Source: Dermanyssus gallinae
Lineage: Eukaryota; Arthropoda; Arachnida; Mesostigmata; Dermanyssidae
Assembly: GCA_003439945.1 (NCBI GenBank)
Contig: QVRM01001100.1
Span: 97,501-161,500, forward strand
Reading direction: 5' to 3'
Length of the DNA stretch: 64,000 nt
The position numbers and the translations under genes were made by a program. The notes below the pieces were generated by a model. That model searched no databases and was not told the DNA's origin. It worked only from the letters and a program-made list of their open reading frames with translations. This document shows, piece by piece, positions 24,301 through 33,782 of this stretch (its first letter is position 1; each line of letters opens with the position of its first letter).

Positions 24301-24469
24301 TATATATACATATATATGTCTGCTAAGTTTTAGTATTGATGTGGAAACATACAAGAAAACATTGCCAAATTGTATTGTTTTTGTATCATTAAGTACTCTG
24401 GTTTGCAAGATCTAAGGTTTCTAGATGATTTAGATTAGGTTTAAAATCATCTTTAATGCTGAAACCTGC
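24301..24469. other. No supported feature; short AT-rich spacer
   Basis: Includes a small ATATATACATATATATG motif. The 3' boundary of the R1 element lies near the right edge but could not be fixed because no target-site duplication was identified. Confidence 0.4.
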
Positions 24470-24714
24470 TTTGCTTCCCCCCTACCCCCAGGGAACGGTA
24501 ACTGCTAGGCATCGCTTCGTATCCATGGGAGTGGCCAGTTTGCCTCTCCTCCCTACTCCGGCCTTCCTACAGTCGCCCTAGCCCGCTTTGGTGCGGGGCG
24601 GCGACTTCAAGAAGGCCGTTGATACCTTCCGCAGCCCGCCCGCCTGTGGGTGCGTCGAGAGTCAACATCTGGGGAATCCTTTGCTGTATTTGCCTAGCCT
24701 GGTCCGCCTGCCTA

Positions 24715-25500
24715 TCACCCACCCGCCTCCCGTCTACAGATTCCCCCGACGACCTCGTTGACTGGTCGGCCTCGCACAGCGGCCGCCCCTGCGTCCCGCG
24801 CTTCCCGGAGAGCCCCACAATGCAGAACAGTGTGCTCTTCATCATCCGGATCCCCCGAGTCGCATAGTACGCAGGAGTCGACTTGAACTTTGTTAATCTT
24901 AACCATATACGTCTGGAACTGACCGTGGCCGGTCAGCACCTGGGACGCATAATAAGATAGCTCGCCGTGTCTGCAGTCGTACCATTGCCGTAGGTACGGA
25001 ATCAGACTTTTGGTCCAGCGACCCTTGGTGACCCCCCCAGGAGCTGCTGCCCTCACCCATTCTTTCTGCCAAGAGTCTAAAGTAGCTAATCTAGCCCGTG
25101 TGGGGTCTAGATCACCGTCCAGCCCTCGTTCTGCTCGCTCCCCGGCCAGCAAATCCCATGGCAGCATCTTGGACATGACAAGTAGTGCCTCAGTCGACAC
25201 GGTACGGAATGCGCGGCAGACCCATATGGCCACCGGCCGTTGCGCCGATCTCAGCTTTCTCCTGTTGCATGTCGTCCTAAGTGCCCTGTCTGCCCATGCC
25301 GGTGCTCCGTAAAGGGCGACGGATTCTGCAGCAGTTGGCAAAAGGCGGCGCTTTTCTTCTCCAACTCCTCCGATTCTTGGCATCAGGCGCGCCAGATTGC
25401 TGGCCACCTTTCGGGGCTTTGCTGACACGTGCTGTCTGTGCGCTGCGCCAGTCAGTCCCTTGTCGAGTATCACCCCGAGGTACTTTGCCTTTTTCCCAAA
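24715..25500 (-). pseudogene. R1 ORF2, post-RT and C-terminal Cys/His region
   Basis: The frame 25473-24715 holds NLARLMPRIGG, KRRLLPTAAESVALYGAPAW, TVSTEALLVMSKMLPWDLLA, QVLTGHGQFQTYMVKI and CVLCDSGDPDDEEHTVLHC. The last is a C-x2-C..H-x4-C zinc motif typical of R1-type ORF2 C-termini. It is out of frame with the RT core because of one missing A in an A run near 25492 (the preceding frame terminates at 25470). It ends GGICRREAGG at 24715; a second frame stays open to 24567, so the true end may have shifted. Confidence 0.82.
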
Positions 25501-26490
25501 ACAATTGGGTGACCTGTTACTTCGACCTGTATGTTTTTGGTCATTTTTCTGCCTGTTAGGTACAGCGCCTCAGTCTTGTGCGGCGCCAGTTTTAATGAAT
25601 GGTCTTCCATCCAGTCTGTCACCATCAGCAAGGCCTCATTGGCGGCTGACTTTAGTGCTCCCGTACTACGGGCCGTGACCAGAAGGGCCAAGTCGTCGGC
25701 ATAACCGACCATCTCGACACCCCTAGGCAGACCCTGCAGCTCGAGAACCCCGTCATGGGCGAGGTTCCACAGGACCGGTCCCAGAACCGATCCTTGCGGG
25801 ACCCTTGCAGTAACTGCGTAGCTCTGATCACCGGCCAGCAGGCCTCTCTCCGACAGGTACGATGCTATGATTCGACGAAGGTAGGGCGAGATGCCCTTGC
25901 GCTCCATCGCTTGCATTGCCACTTTCCAGCTCATTGAGTTAAAGGCGTTCTTGACGTCTAGGAGAATGAGCAGCACAAAGTCCCGTGTTTTGGGGGTCTT
26001 CGTTAGCTGCTCACCTGCCCGTCTCAGTACTCTTGCCAGGGCGTCGAACGTGGACCGTCCCTTCCGAAAGCCATACTGTGCTTCTGATAGAGCCCCTTTG
26101 GCTTCGATCTCGGCGTTGAGCCGGTCAACCAGTACGTTCTCCAAGATCTTACCCATAGTGTCGAGAAGACATATGGGACGGTAGGCAGGCTCTCCTGCAG
26201 GGGCATTCCCTCCCCCTTTCGGGATCAGGACCAGGTTAGCCTTCTTCCACAGCCTCGGAAAACGCCCCTCTCTGAGAAGTCTGTTGGCCAGGGTCTGAAA
26301 GACTTTTGGCCAGCGCTTCACTAGCAGCCTCGCCGCTCTAGGAGGAACTCCGTCCGGGCTGGGTGCCTTTCCGGGTGTCAACCTTTTCCTTGCTCGCTCG
26401 ACCTCATCTAACGTTACCTCCGGAATGTCTTCCGGGGCAACCAGAAACTCCTCCTCTCCTCTCCACGATGGTCCGGAAAGAAATGGCGAA
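25470..26490 (-). pseudogene. R1 ORF2, reverse transcriptase core
   Basis: The frame 26381-25470 shows TPGKAPSPDGVP (motif 0/1), CLLDTMGKILENVL, GFRKGRSTFDAL (2), VLLILLDVKNAFNSMSW (A, with Asp), RVPQGSVLGPVLWNLAHDG (B), MVGYADDLALLV (C, Asp pair) and LAPHKTEALYLTGR (D). All catalytic Asp residues are intact. The register upstream (FLVAPEDIPEVTLDEV, about 26400-26450) joins this frame, while the endonuclease frame runs off at 26414 after a shift near 26490. Confidence 0.88.
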
Positions 26491-27530
26491 CCGTCTTCTC
26501 CAGCACATTCGGTGGTAGTCTAGGAGGTGGTTTCCGGAGCTTGGCCGATACGATCCGGTAGGGCCGACCCCAAACGTCCCTTGCCACCTCTTCTATCAGA
26601 AGCTTCCAAGATTTCGTCAGCCATGAGCGCTGTCTAGTGTAAGCCCTATTTAGTCTAGTATACTTACGACGTGTTTCGCCAATTTCTTGGTTCCACCAGT
26701 GCACCGGCCGCCGGCGGCGCCCAGAGTTGGGCCGGGGGCCTGCCTTCTCACAGGCCGTTGTGAGAACAGCTGCAATCCGGGTCTCATCCGTGGTTTCCTC
26801 TGACAGCTGTCGACAGCCCTCGTCAATCTTCTCCGCCAGAACCCGCTGGTTTAGCTTGCGCATCTGCCAGCGTCTGCGCGGAGTGGCAGCTGGCTCGGGA
26901 GGGGTAGCGACCTCAAACAGGATGTATCTGTGGTCACTTCCGTTTTCCTCCTCATCAACCTGCCAACCCGATATCTTTGGGAAGGCTATGTCATTCGCCA
27001 TCGTGAGGTCTACGAAAGACTTCTGGTTTCCCCGCGAGAATGTGGGTACTTTCCCGTCGTTTACTAAAAGCAACCCATTTTCTGCCATCCATTCTTCTAG
27101 TACCTGGCCCCTATCATTTGTGGTTTTGCTGCCCCACCCGACGCTGGCTGAGTTGAAGTCCCCGGTGAGGACGATTCCCTTTCCCGTATGAACGCGTAGG
27201 CTCTGCCCCAGACTATCGAGAAACACATTGAACTCCCTAAGTTCCCTATTTGGTGAAAAATAGCAAGAATATAAAACCCCTAGCCCTTCTATTTCTACCC
27301 ATGCGAACCCTGAACCGGAACCTCTACTTCTAGCCAATAAATGCCTACTATTCCCCGTCCACCAGGTGCCTGACTCATGTCCCGTATCAAGGCTGATAAC
27401 ACCCTTCCGGAGTGCAATGCCCTTGTTCCGATACTAGAGCAAGCTTAATACCCCTGTGCTGGATTGTTTGGTCCAGCAGGGCGTGAGCTGCTCTACATCG
27501 GTTCAGGTTGACCTGTATGACCCTAATCAT
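26414..27530 (-). pseudogene. R1 ORF2, APE-type endonuclease
   Basis: ORF2 begins at the ATG at 27530-27528 with IQVNLNRCRAAHALLDQ and LALVSEQ, but loses frame near 27430. Sequence continues in the frame ending 26414: GTWWTGN-like and FAWVEIEGLGVLYSCYFSPN, then VLTGDFNSASVGWGS (Asp/Asn), FVDLTMAN and NGSDHRYILFEV (catalytic Asp-His, intact). The enzyme nicks target DNA to prime reverse transcription. The target specificity of this copy is unknown. A basic, Trp-containing linker (RRRPVHWWNQEIGE) leads into the RT. Confidence 0.82.
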
Positions 27531-28086
27531 TGTGATTGTTACCTGTCCCTCCCTCGATCCCCTCGGAACTAACCTGTCTCCTGGCTGTCGTCCTAGGCGC
27601 CTTGAAACCGTCTTCGTCGACTGTTGGCACCCTGGCCTTCAGTTTCCGCTCCTTCTTAGCCAGCTTGCTCTCCCTTTCTTCTATCCTCTTTCTTTCCTCT
27701 TCTGTCCGCTGTATGGCCCTCTGCTTTACAGCCTCGCGTCGCTCCTGCAGAGCTTTAGCAAACGCCGGGCAGGCCGTAGAGGCCGCCGAGTGCCCCTCTT
27801 TATCACAGGCGTGACAGTGAGAATTGGGATTGTCGCATGCCCTCGCGAGATGACCTTCGTTTCCGCACCGATAGCATCGCTTGGCGTCCACCTTCGGCTC
27901 TTTGCAGTTCTTCGCCATGTGTCCCGCACCCCGGCAATTGTAGCACATGGGCACGGAGATCCATTCCTCAGGTCTGCAAACGGAGCCTCCAATGATGATG
28001 CTCCGTCTGGACAAAAGCCTGGCAGCTGCAGCTGATGGCAGCGTTGCCAGACACTGCCAATAGCCATTTTTCTCCATGCGGGGGTC
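27523..28086 (-). pseudogene. R1 gag-like ORF1, zinc-knuckle C-terminal part
   Basis: Residues counted from the Met at 28077: three knuckles, CYNCRGAGHMAKNC (45-58), CYRCGNEGHLARAC (68-81) and CHACDKEGHSAASTAC (88-103). The third has the wider C-x2-C-x4-H-x6-C spacing usual for R1-group gag. A charged coiled-coil tail follows (QRTEEERKRIEERESKLAKK). It is the same frame as the two upstream gag pieces, separated from the nearer one only by a TAA at 28087-28089. Its TAG at 27523-27525 overlaps the ORF2 ATG (ATGATTAG), an arrangement compatible with coupled reinitiation. Role: RNA binding and particle assembly. Confidence 0.85.
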
Positions 28087-28578
28087 TTAAGTGCGAAGGG
28101 GGGTGTCCTCGGACAGCCCCAACGCCTGCCGTAGCGTTGCTTCTATCTGCTTTTTGTCGGCGAAAGGGTCAATGTTCCGAAGAACAATGGTCTTGGGGAC
28201 CCCGCCTACCCTCCGATCAACCTCCAGGTTGGAGCTGTTCCGGAGAATGTCGGCGAAAGAGCTCCCGGCGCCGGCCTTGCTCTCCCAGACCTTTATAACC
28301 AGGTCTCCTTCTTTGGTTTTGGAGACCCCGCCAACCTTCAGGCCCGTCACCCCCGGCTGAACGAAAGGCCGAACGCTCTGTAGGGTCTCTTCAAAGGTCT
28401 TCCCCTCAGCGGTCTTTATCCTGATCGTGCTTTGAACCAGAGGGGGCCCAGCACTACGATGCTTTATCGACCCACCTGTGGGAGTTTTCGGAGTGACCAA
28501 CTCGGCGTCACAGCCCACCCGGCGGCAGAGGGCTTCAAGGGCCCTTCGTGTGCCGTCAGTTTGGTACTTTTCCGGCAC
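28087..28578 (-). pseudogene. R1 gag-like ORF1, middle part
   Basis: Contains SVRPFVQPGVTGLKVGGV, LVIKVWESKAG and VPKTIVLRNIDPFADKKQIE. This is the globular region that precedes the zinc knuckles in R1-group gag proteins, with its RRM-like alternation of strands. It is bounded by in-frame stops on both sides (TAG at 28579-28581 upstream, TAA at 28087-28089 downstream) yet shares one frame with its neighbours. Confidence 0.75.
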
Positions 28579-29265
28579 CTAAAGGGTAAACCTCTCCTCA
28601 TTTAGCTCCGCCATTGCTTTCAGTACCACCTTAGTGAGTAGCCTGAGAAACCCGCCCGCTGGCGCCCCTTCAGGGATTACTCCAACGACTAAAGTGCGTG
28701 ACGTGCACTTGACACTCATGGGAGTATCCTCGGCTTCATCACATTCCAGCGCCAAGGCATCCCTGCTCCGGAGAACCGCGAGCCTGTCCACCGGGACTTT
28801 GGCTGCCTCTGGGGCCGAGGGGAACTGCATCGCTAGTTGGGCCAGCAACGCTGAGTCCCTCTTTGAGCCTTCCCGTATGATAAGAGCCCGGGTCTCCCTT
28901 GCTGAAAAGATGCCTTGCTGGGTTAGCGAGGCCCTCCGGAACATATTCTCGGGCCAGTCTTTCTGGAGAACCGTGAGTAGCTCTTTATCCGACTGAGCCG
29001 CCTGAAGGGCTGTGTCAAGCTCAGCGATAACCTGGGCTACCCTAAGCTCCTCGGCCCCTTCTTCATTCATCTCCTCACCGCATCTGGAGCACAGGGGAGC
29101 ACTATCCGCGGCTTTTTTTGCCGTCTCTCCTGGCCTTTCTCCCCCCCGGAGCTTTCCTTCAGATAGTTTTTGCTGAAGCCCCTCTATTCTAGCCTTCATT
29201 TCTTCAGCCTCCCGCTGGAATCCTTCTATTTTGGTCCTCATCTCAGAGTTTTCTTCCTCAAGCAT
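28579..29265 (-). pseudogene. R1 gag-like ORF1, coiled-coil part
   Basis: Opens with a coiled coil (EEENSEMRTKIEGFQREAEE, then MKARIEGLQQKLSE). Then comes CSRCGEEMNEEGAEELRVAQ and LTVLQKDWPENMFRRASL, also recognisable in the relic at 9658-9876. It ends at a TAG (28579-28581) in frame with the downstream gag pieces. Upstream, a TAA near 29290 and a shift separate it from the N-terminal piece. Confidence 0.7.
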
Positions 29266-29389
29266 ATGTGTTCCGCCCTTTTATCCTCCTCCCTTATATA
29301 TTTTTTTTGCCCTGCCTCTTAATCCTTCTAGCCGCCTTTCCCAACTCCTCAACCGCAATCTTGATTTCTCCCTTGGTGGTAGGGTGTTT

Positions 29390-29761
29390 TCAACATAGCT
29401 GGTCTACCACCCCCGTACAGGTGAGTAGGCTGGCTAAAGCCGAGTCGTAGTCCTCGACTACTGGTTCCTCAGCCGGCCACAGCGAAACAGGCAGCTCCCC
29501 AGAAGTGTATCCCTTCAACCTGTTGGCCAGGATATTAAGCCACTTTTTGCCCCCTGTTTTTGCGGCGTCCTTGTCCGTTTCTTTAGGAGGTGTGCTGAGA
29601 CGCGCTCTTTTTTGACCCGCCTTGCTATTTCCCCCCTTATCATTGTCCTCCTTATCCGCATGGCTTTGGTCCCCCCTCCCCATGCTTGCCTCTGGGTCCT
29701 CAGTCTCCGTGTCCGAGTTGGGCACCAGCACGATCGGTGTAGCCGCCCCTTCTTCCTCCAT
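29390..29761 (-). pseudogene. R1 gag-like ORF1, N-terminal part
   Basis: A 123-codon frame starting MEEEGAATPIVLVPNSDTET. It has an acidic Ser/Thr-rich head, a basic stretch (KAGQKRARLSTPP) and WLNILANRLKGYTSGELPVS. It is in a different frame from 28579-29265. The other frame is readable across 29290-29385 (VEELGKAARRIKRQGKK), so a single shift near 29390 explains the break. The ATG at 29761 is a plausible ORF1 start because upstream sequence turns into tandem repeats. Confidence 0.6.
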
Positions 29762-29954
29762 CCTAGTTACCCCGCTTGGGCCCTCTCCCTGACTACGCTT
29801 TCCCTCAGGAGTTCTGGGACTGCCCTACTACTCCTGAAGGGGTTCCCTCCCTTATCTATCTCGCCCGCCCCCCCGTTTCCTGGGGCACTCATCGTTCTCC
29901 CCCTTTATCCCGGTGTCGACCTCGAAGAGGTCAGCCTCAGGCAGGGCCGGATGC

Positions 29955-30062
29955 GAAAAGTACCACAAAGGCACCACCGAGGTATCACAAATGGTACAAT
30001 TGTATCACAGATGTACCACCGCATCACACATGTACCACTAAAGGTATCACTTGCGTACCACG
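29955..30062. repeat. Short degenerate tandem repeat (GTATCAC..GTACCAC)
   Basis: About five loosely conserved units of 20-26 bp alternating GTATCACA and TGTACCAC, between the R1 ORF1 start and the CpG-rich block. Probably part of the R1 5' UTR. Confidence 0.65.
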
Positions 30063-30490
30063 TCGGCGCGGTGCACGTTCGCCGTACGTCGACGCGGTGC
30101 ACTTCAGCGCAGTGCGCGCTTGCCGCACGTGGGCGCGGTGCACGTCAGCGCAGTGCGCGCTCGCCGCACGTGGGCGCGGTGCACGTCAGCGCAGTGCGCG
30201 CTCGCCGCACGTCCGCCGTACGTCGGCGCTGCGCACGTCAACCGCACGCCGGTGCGGCACACGTTCACCGTACGTCGGCGCGGTGCACGCCCGCCGCACG
30301 TTGGCGCGGTGCACGCCCGCCGCACGTGGGCGCGGTGCGCGCTCGCCGCACGTCCGCCGTACGTCGGCGCTGCGCACGTCAACCGCACGCCGGTGCGGCA
30401 CACGTTCACCGCACGTTGGCGCGGTGAACGCCCGCCGCACGTTGGCGCGGTGCACGTCGAAGTGCACGTCCCCGCGCACGCTCGCCGCAC
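30060..30490. repeat. CpG-rich tandem monomers upstream of the R1 element
   Basis: Roughly 24-27-bp units such as CGCCGCACGTGGGCGCGGTG, assembled into longer composite units. A block of about 42 bp recurs twice near 30105-30190, and a block of about 65 bp containing CCGTACGTCGGCGCTGCGCA recurs at about 30208 and 30358. All units lack stops, so long but meaningless frames run through on both strands. It occupies the promoter position of the minus-strand R1 element, like the 5' monomers of some LINEs. A promoter function is inferred. Confidence 0.8.
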
Positions 30491-30860
30491 GCACACACAC
30501 GCGACCACACACACTCCACATGCACGTAGCAGTCACAAACAACACAGAAGCTATGCCCGTCACCAATTCACCAGATCACTAGGTCACCGAGTAAACGCCA
30601 AATCGATAGCACAGGGCAGCAAACTAAGCAAACACTGCGCAAGCGAAACACCAAATTCAAGCAAATCCCGCACCGTCGGGAACCGACGTCCGTCCTGTGA
30701 GGTGCTTGAGGTGTGCGCTGGATCTCTCACTAAGTGTGGTAAACTGAGTGCCGTTGCTCAATCCGTTTAGGACCTCAGGTTCTCACGTTTCACCGTTTCT
30801 TCACAGAGCGAAGTTCACACACGACCGCTCATGGTGAGTGCTAATAAGTACGTCAAACCC

Positions 30861-31239
30861 TGCTGACCGTCCGAGATTAAGTCAAAGGCACACCATTTTC
30901 ATTTACATTTTGGGTCGAAATCAATCACACATTCATACTAAATTGTAAGATTAGACTTTTTGGAATTCGAATCCATGACCAGAACGCTTTGTATAATCGC
31001 ACACAGCACAAACACGACCAGATTTACGCTATCAAAGCACGATCTGCACTCCGTAGAGACTAAGTGCAATGTGTTCTTGCCATTCGAAGGCAAACGGCGT
31101 TACTCACATGGAATCGCGCGTTGTTTTGGTGAAATATTACCACTTGCTTGTTCACTAGTTTTTGTATTGTTTCTAACTATAATCTCAACCCCGCGCTGTA
31201 GACTAGAGAGGCACTAGTATAAGCTTTCATCCCCCTCGA
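30861..31239. other. No supported gene
   Basis: Spacer between the R1 5' region and the RT relic. No motif recognised. Confidence 0.4.
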
Positions 31240-31500
31240 TCCCATTAAGCACTAAAATTGCGCTTATTTTTACATTAAACACCATGTCCACTTCACTTCC
31301 TCTGCTGCTTCCCCTCATGCATTTAACATTTGTTGAATATCGCTAGTGCCCCTGCCTAACACTACCATATCGTCAGAAAACAATTGCACTGGTGTCCTGA
31401 TATATACACCCTTTGGCTGTATCTGCCATACTAAGCCCACGCTACTTATCCTTTGCTCTATTCTCTCTAAATACGTAAACAACGGACACACTTACCTGAC
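31240..31500 (-). pseudogene. Short reverse transcriptase relic (LF-DD motif)
   Basis: The minus frame reads GVR, stop, VCPLFTYLERIEQR, which is a worn G-R-G-PLSP-LF block. It then reads YIRTPVQLFSDDMVVLGRG, a motif C with the Asp pair retained. Spacing fits motifs B and C of a non-LTR RT. It is not close to LINE-A or the R1 element. Only about 80 codons survive. Confidence 0.5.
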
Positions 31501-31548
31501 TCCTTAGCAATTATGAACTCTCTAGATTTCCCGGCTGCTATATATATA

Positions 31549-32832
31549 CAGGTAGTTCAACAAGTTCTTAAAATGAGCTTTTCAGAATTCGAATTTTGGC
31601 GCGCTTTCACCGCTATTGGAAACGGCAACTTTTCGAATGCTAGCAGTCAAAACATTATGGTGATTGGCCGTTGCGATTTCGTTTGATCGCTTTTCCCGTG
31701 CAACGTATCGGCGTGATTTTGAAAAATTGAGAAAAAAGAGTTTCGAGTGGTTATCAAGCATTTTTATTTCAAAGGATGGAATGCGACCCAAGTGAAAACT
31801 GAGTTAGACGAGGTGTACGGTGACTCTGCGCCATGTTTTGCCACTGTTTCCAACTTAATGAGTTAAAAAGAGGTCGCAGGAGCACCGAGGATGAACAACG
31901 TTCAGGACGCCCAAAAACGGCAACTGATGAGGAAAACGTGGAAAAAGTGCGGAAAATCTTTGCCGCAGATAAGCGAGTGAATATTAGGGAGATAGCGGAG
32001 GCCTTGGGGATCAGTTTGGGTAGAGTGCATTTCATCCTGCAAAACTTGAAGATGAAAAAGCTCAGAGCAAAATGGGTGCCGCATTTGCTCAACCAAGGCC
32101 AAAAAGACGCGCGTGTTTCCGCTTCACAGCGAAATTTGGCCAAGATGTCGAAAAATCCGTCGGATTTTTGGCGCAGATTCGTGACCGTCGATGAAAGCTG
32201 GGTTCATCACTACACTCCCGAGACCCAAGAAGCATCTCGTCAATAGTGTGCACCTGGTGAAGGACCTCTGAAGGGGGTGCGGACAACGGCATCGGCCGGA
32301 AAGATGATGGCTACGGTTTTTTGGGACCAACGTGGAATAATTCTGGTCGACTACCTTGAGAGCGGTAAAACGATCACGGGAGAATATTATGCAAGACTGT
32401 TGGACTGCCTGAAGCAAGAACTCATCGTGAAACGGCCCGCTTTGCAGGAGAAGGTTGTCCTGTTTCACCAGGACAATGCTCCCGCACACAAGTCGCGGCA
32501 AGCAACGGCAAAACTGGCCCAACTGAGGTTCGAACTTATTGAACAACCTTCCTATTCTTCAGACCTGGCTCCTTCTGATTATTTCCTCTTCGGACATTTG
32601 AAGAATAGTCTCGGTGAAAAGCGTTTTTTCCAGCAATGAAGAGGTTAAGGCTGCTGTCAATGCCTATTTTCAGTCTAAAGACGCGGAATTCTACTCAAGA
32701 GGTATAAATGCTCTGAAATCTCGGTGGGAAAAGTGTATTGAGCTTCTCGGGGAGTATATCGAATAAGAAAAAATTAAAAACAAGATTTGGAAAATTCTTG
32801 GTTTCCATTCTAAGAACTTGTTGAACTACCTG
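31549..32832 (+). mobile_element. Full-length mariner (DD34D) transposon, inactive
   Basis: It starts CAGGTAGTTCAACAAGTTCT and ends with the inverse (AGAACTTGTTGAACTACCTG), flanked by TA at 31547-31548 and 32833-32834. At 1284 bp it has normal mariner length. A second copy with an internal deletion (22533-23486) and a 3' fragment (46427-46774) are in the window. Confidence 0.95.
31726..32766 (+). pseudogene. Mariner transposase, broken
   Basis: The frame spans 347 codon positions, typical for mariner. The start is now ATT (31726-31728); the deleted sister copy keeps ATG. Conserved parts: EFRVVIKHFYFKGWNATQV; a helix-turn-helix (NIREIAEALGISLGRVHFIL); VTVDESWVHHYTPET (first Asp); HQDNAPAHKS (second Asp); SDLAPSDYFLFGHLKNSL (third Asp). 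Breaks: lost start, a small deletion/frameshift near 31855, TGG-to-TAG at 32244-32246, and one extra T in a T run near 32625 that truncates the C-terminus. The enzyme would cut and paste at TA sites. This copy cannot. Confidence 0.93.
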
Positions 32833-32848
32833 TATATATATATATATA

Positions 32849-33782
32849 CAGGGTGTTCCTATTTGTGTGTCCAAAACGCTAGGGTATGGTCAAACTCGGT
32901 GAGAAAATCATTTTTGCCAATGGGTGGAAGCCGGGAAAACGTTTTGTTTAGGAGTGAGGATGAAATTTATAAAAGCAGTTATTCTGTCTTTTTTCTCCTA
33001 CATAGTTGTGCAAAATCTACGTTTGCGGGAGAACCAGTCAACGCACAAAGGAACCGATCATACCGGCGTGTTTGGCGGAAAATTCTGCACAATAAAGTAT
33101 ACATTAATAGCTTGCGTAGCAAAAAGCGAATAGCCAGATTAGGGAAAGTCATAAAAAGTCAAAATGTTACGTTAACGCTTTTTTGTGCAACATCGTAATT
33201 TTTTCCATTACGACCAAAAATGCACGTCCAAAAGACTACTCTCAGGCAATAGCAGATTTAATGCCCACTACATTCGTACCAAAGCGATGGTGCTGCGTTA
33301 CGTATTTGCCAAGTGACTAAGCTTTTTCGACAGTCATATCGAAAGCGAAGGCATGCATACTTGCATAGGGTGTATGAGAAAGTTAGGTACGTATTTTGAG
33401 GTTTGGTAGAACTCAGCAAGAGAATCATTTTTTCTAATGGAAAGAGGGGGGGGGAACGTCTTGGCAAAATGCTACGGTTCTGAATGTGAAAACTTTAACG
33501 TGAAACATAACAACTATGACTGTCGAAAAAGCTTAGTCACTTGGCAAATACGTAACGCAGCACCATCACTTTGGTACGAATGTAGTGGGCATTAAATCTG
33601 CTATTGCCTGAGAGTAGTCTTTGGACGTGCATTTTTGGTCGTAATAGAAAAAAATACGATGTTGCACAAAAAAGCGTTAACGTAACATTTTGACTTTTTA
33701 TGACTTTCCTTAATCTGGCTATTCGCTTTTTTTTTTCGCGACCATACCCTAGCGTTTTGGACACACAAATAGGAACACCCTG
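32849..33782. mobile_element. Complete fold-back element with perfect terminal inverted repeats
   Basis: It begins CAGGGTGTTCCTATTTGTGT and ends with its exact inverse; the outermost 43 bp are perfectly matched. TA duplications lie at 32847-32848 and 33783-33784. Inside, 33100-33340 reappears inverted at 33500-33730, so most of the 934 bp is one long imperfect hairpin. The right arm lacks about 100 bp present in the left arm (junction at 33735). No transposase. Only a (TA)8 spacer separates it from the mariner. Confidence 0.95.

Larger units (their letters stand above)
24470..30860 (-). mobile_element. R1-clade non-LTR retrotransposon, degenerate but nearly complete
   Basis: In transcription order (high to low coordinate): possible 5' UTR with two tandem-repeat blocks (30490-29955), gag-like ORF1 (29761-27523), then ORF2 with APE-type endonuclease and reverse transcriptase (27530-24715), then a short 3' UTR. 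The three CCHC knuckles in gag, the ORF2 opening IQVNLNRCRAAHALL, VPQGSVLGPVLWNL and the C-terminal EHTVLHC cluster are hallmarks of the R1/TRAS/Waldo group. The flanks are not rDNA. At least four frameshifts and two stops make it inactive. Outer boundaries are approximate. Confidence 0.85.

Noticed and set aside
29612..30770. Three long overlapping frames (239-271 codons) on the plus strand and others on the minus strand
   Set aside because: They run through CpG-rich tandem repeats that lack stops in all frames; the encoded Arg/Ala/His repeats are by-products of the array.
24470..30860. Interpretation of the minus-strand element as an LTR retrotransposon or retrovirus because of gag with CCHC knuckles
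   Set aside because: No LTRs, protease or integrase; it has an APE-type endonuclease with SDH and R1-type RT motifs.
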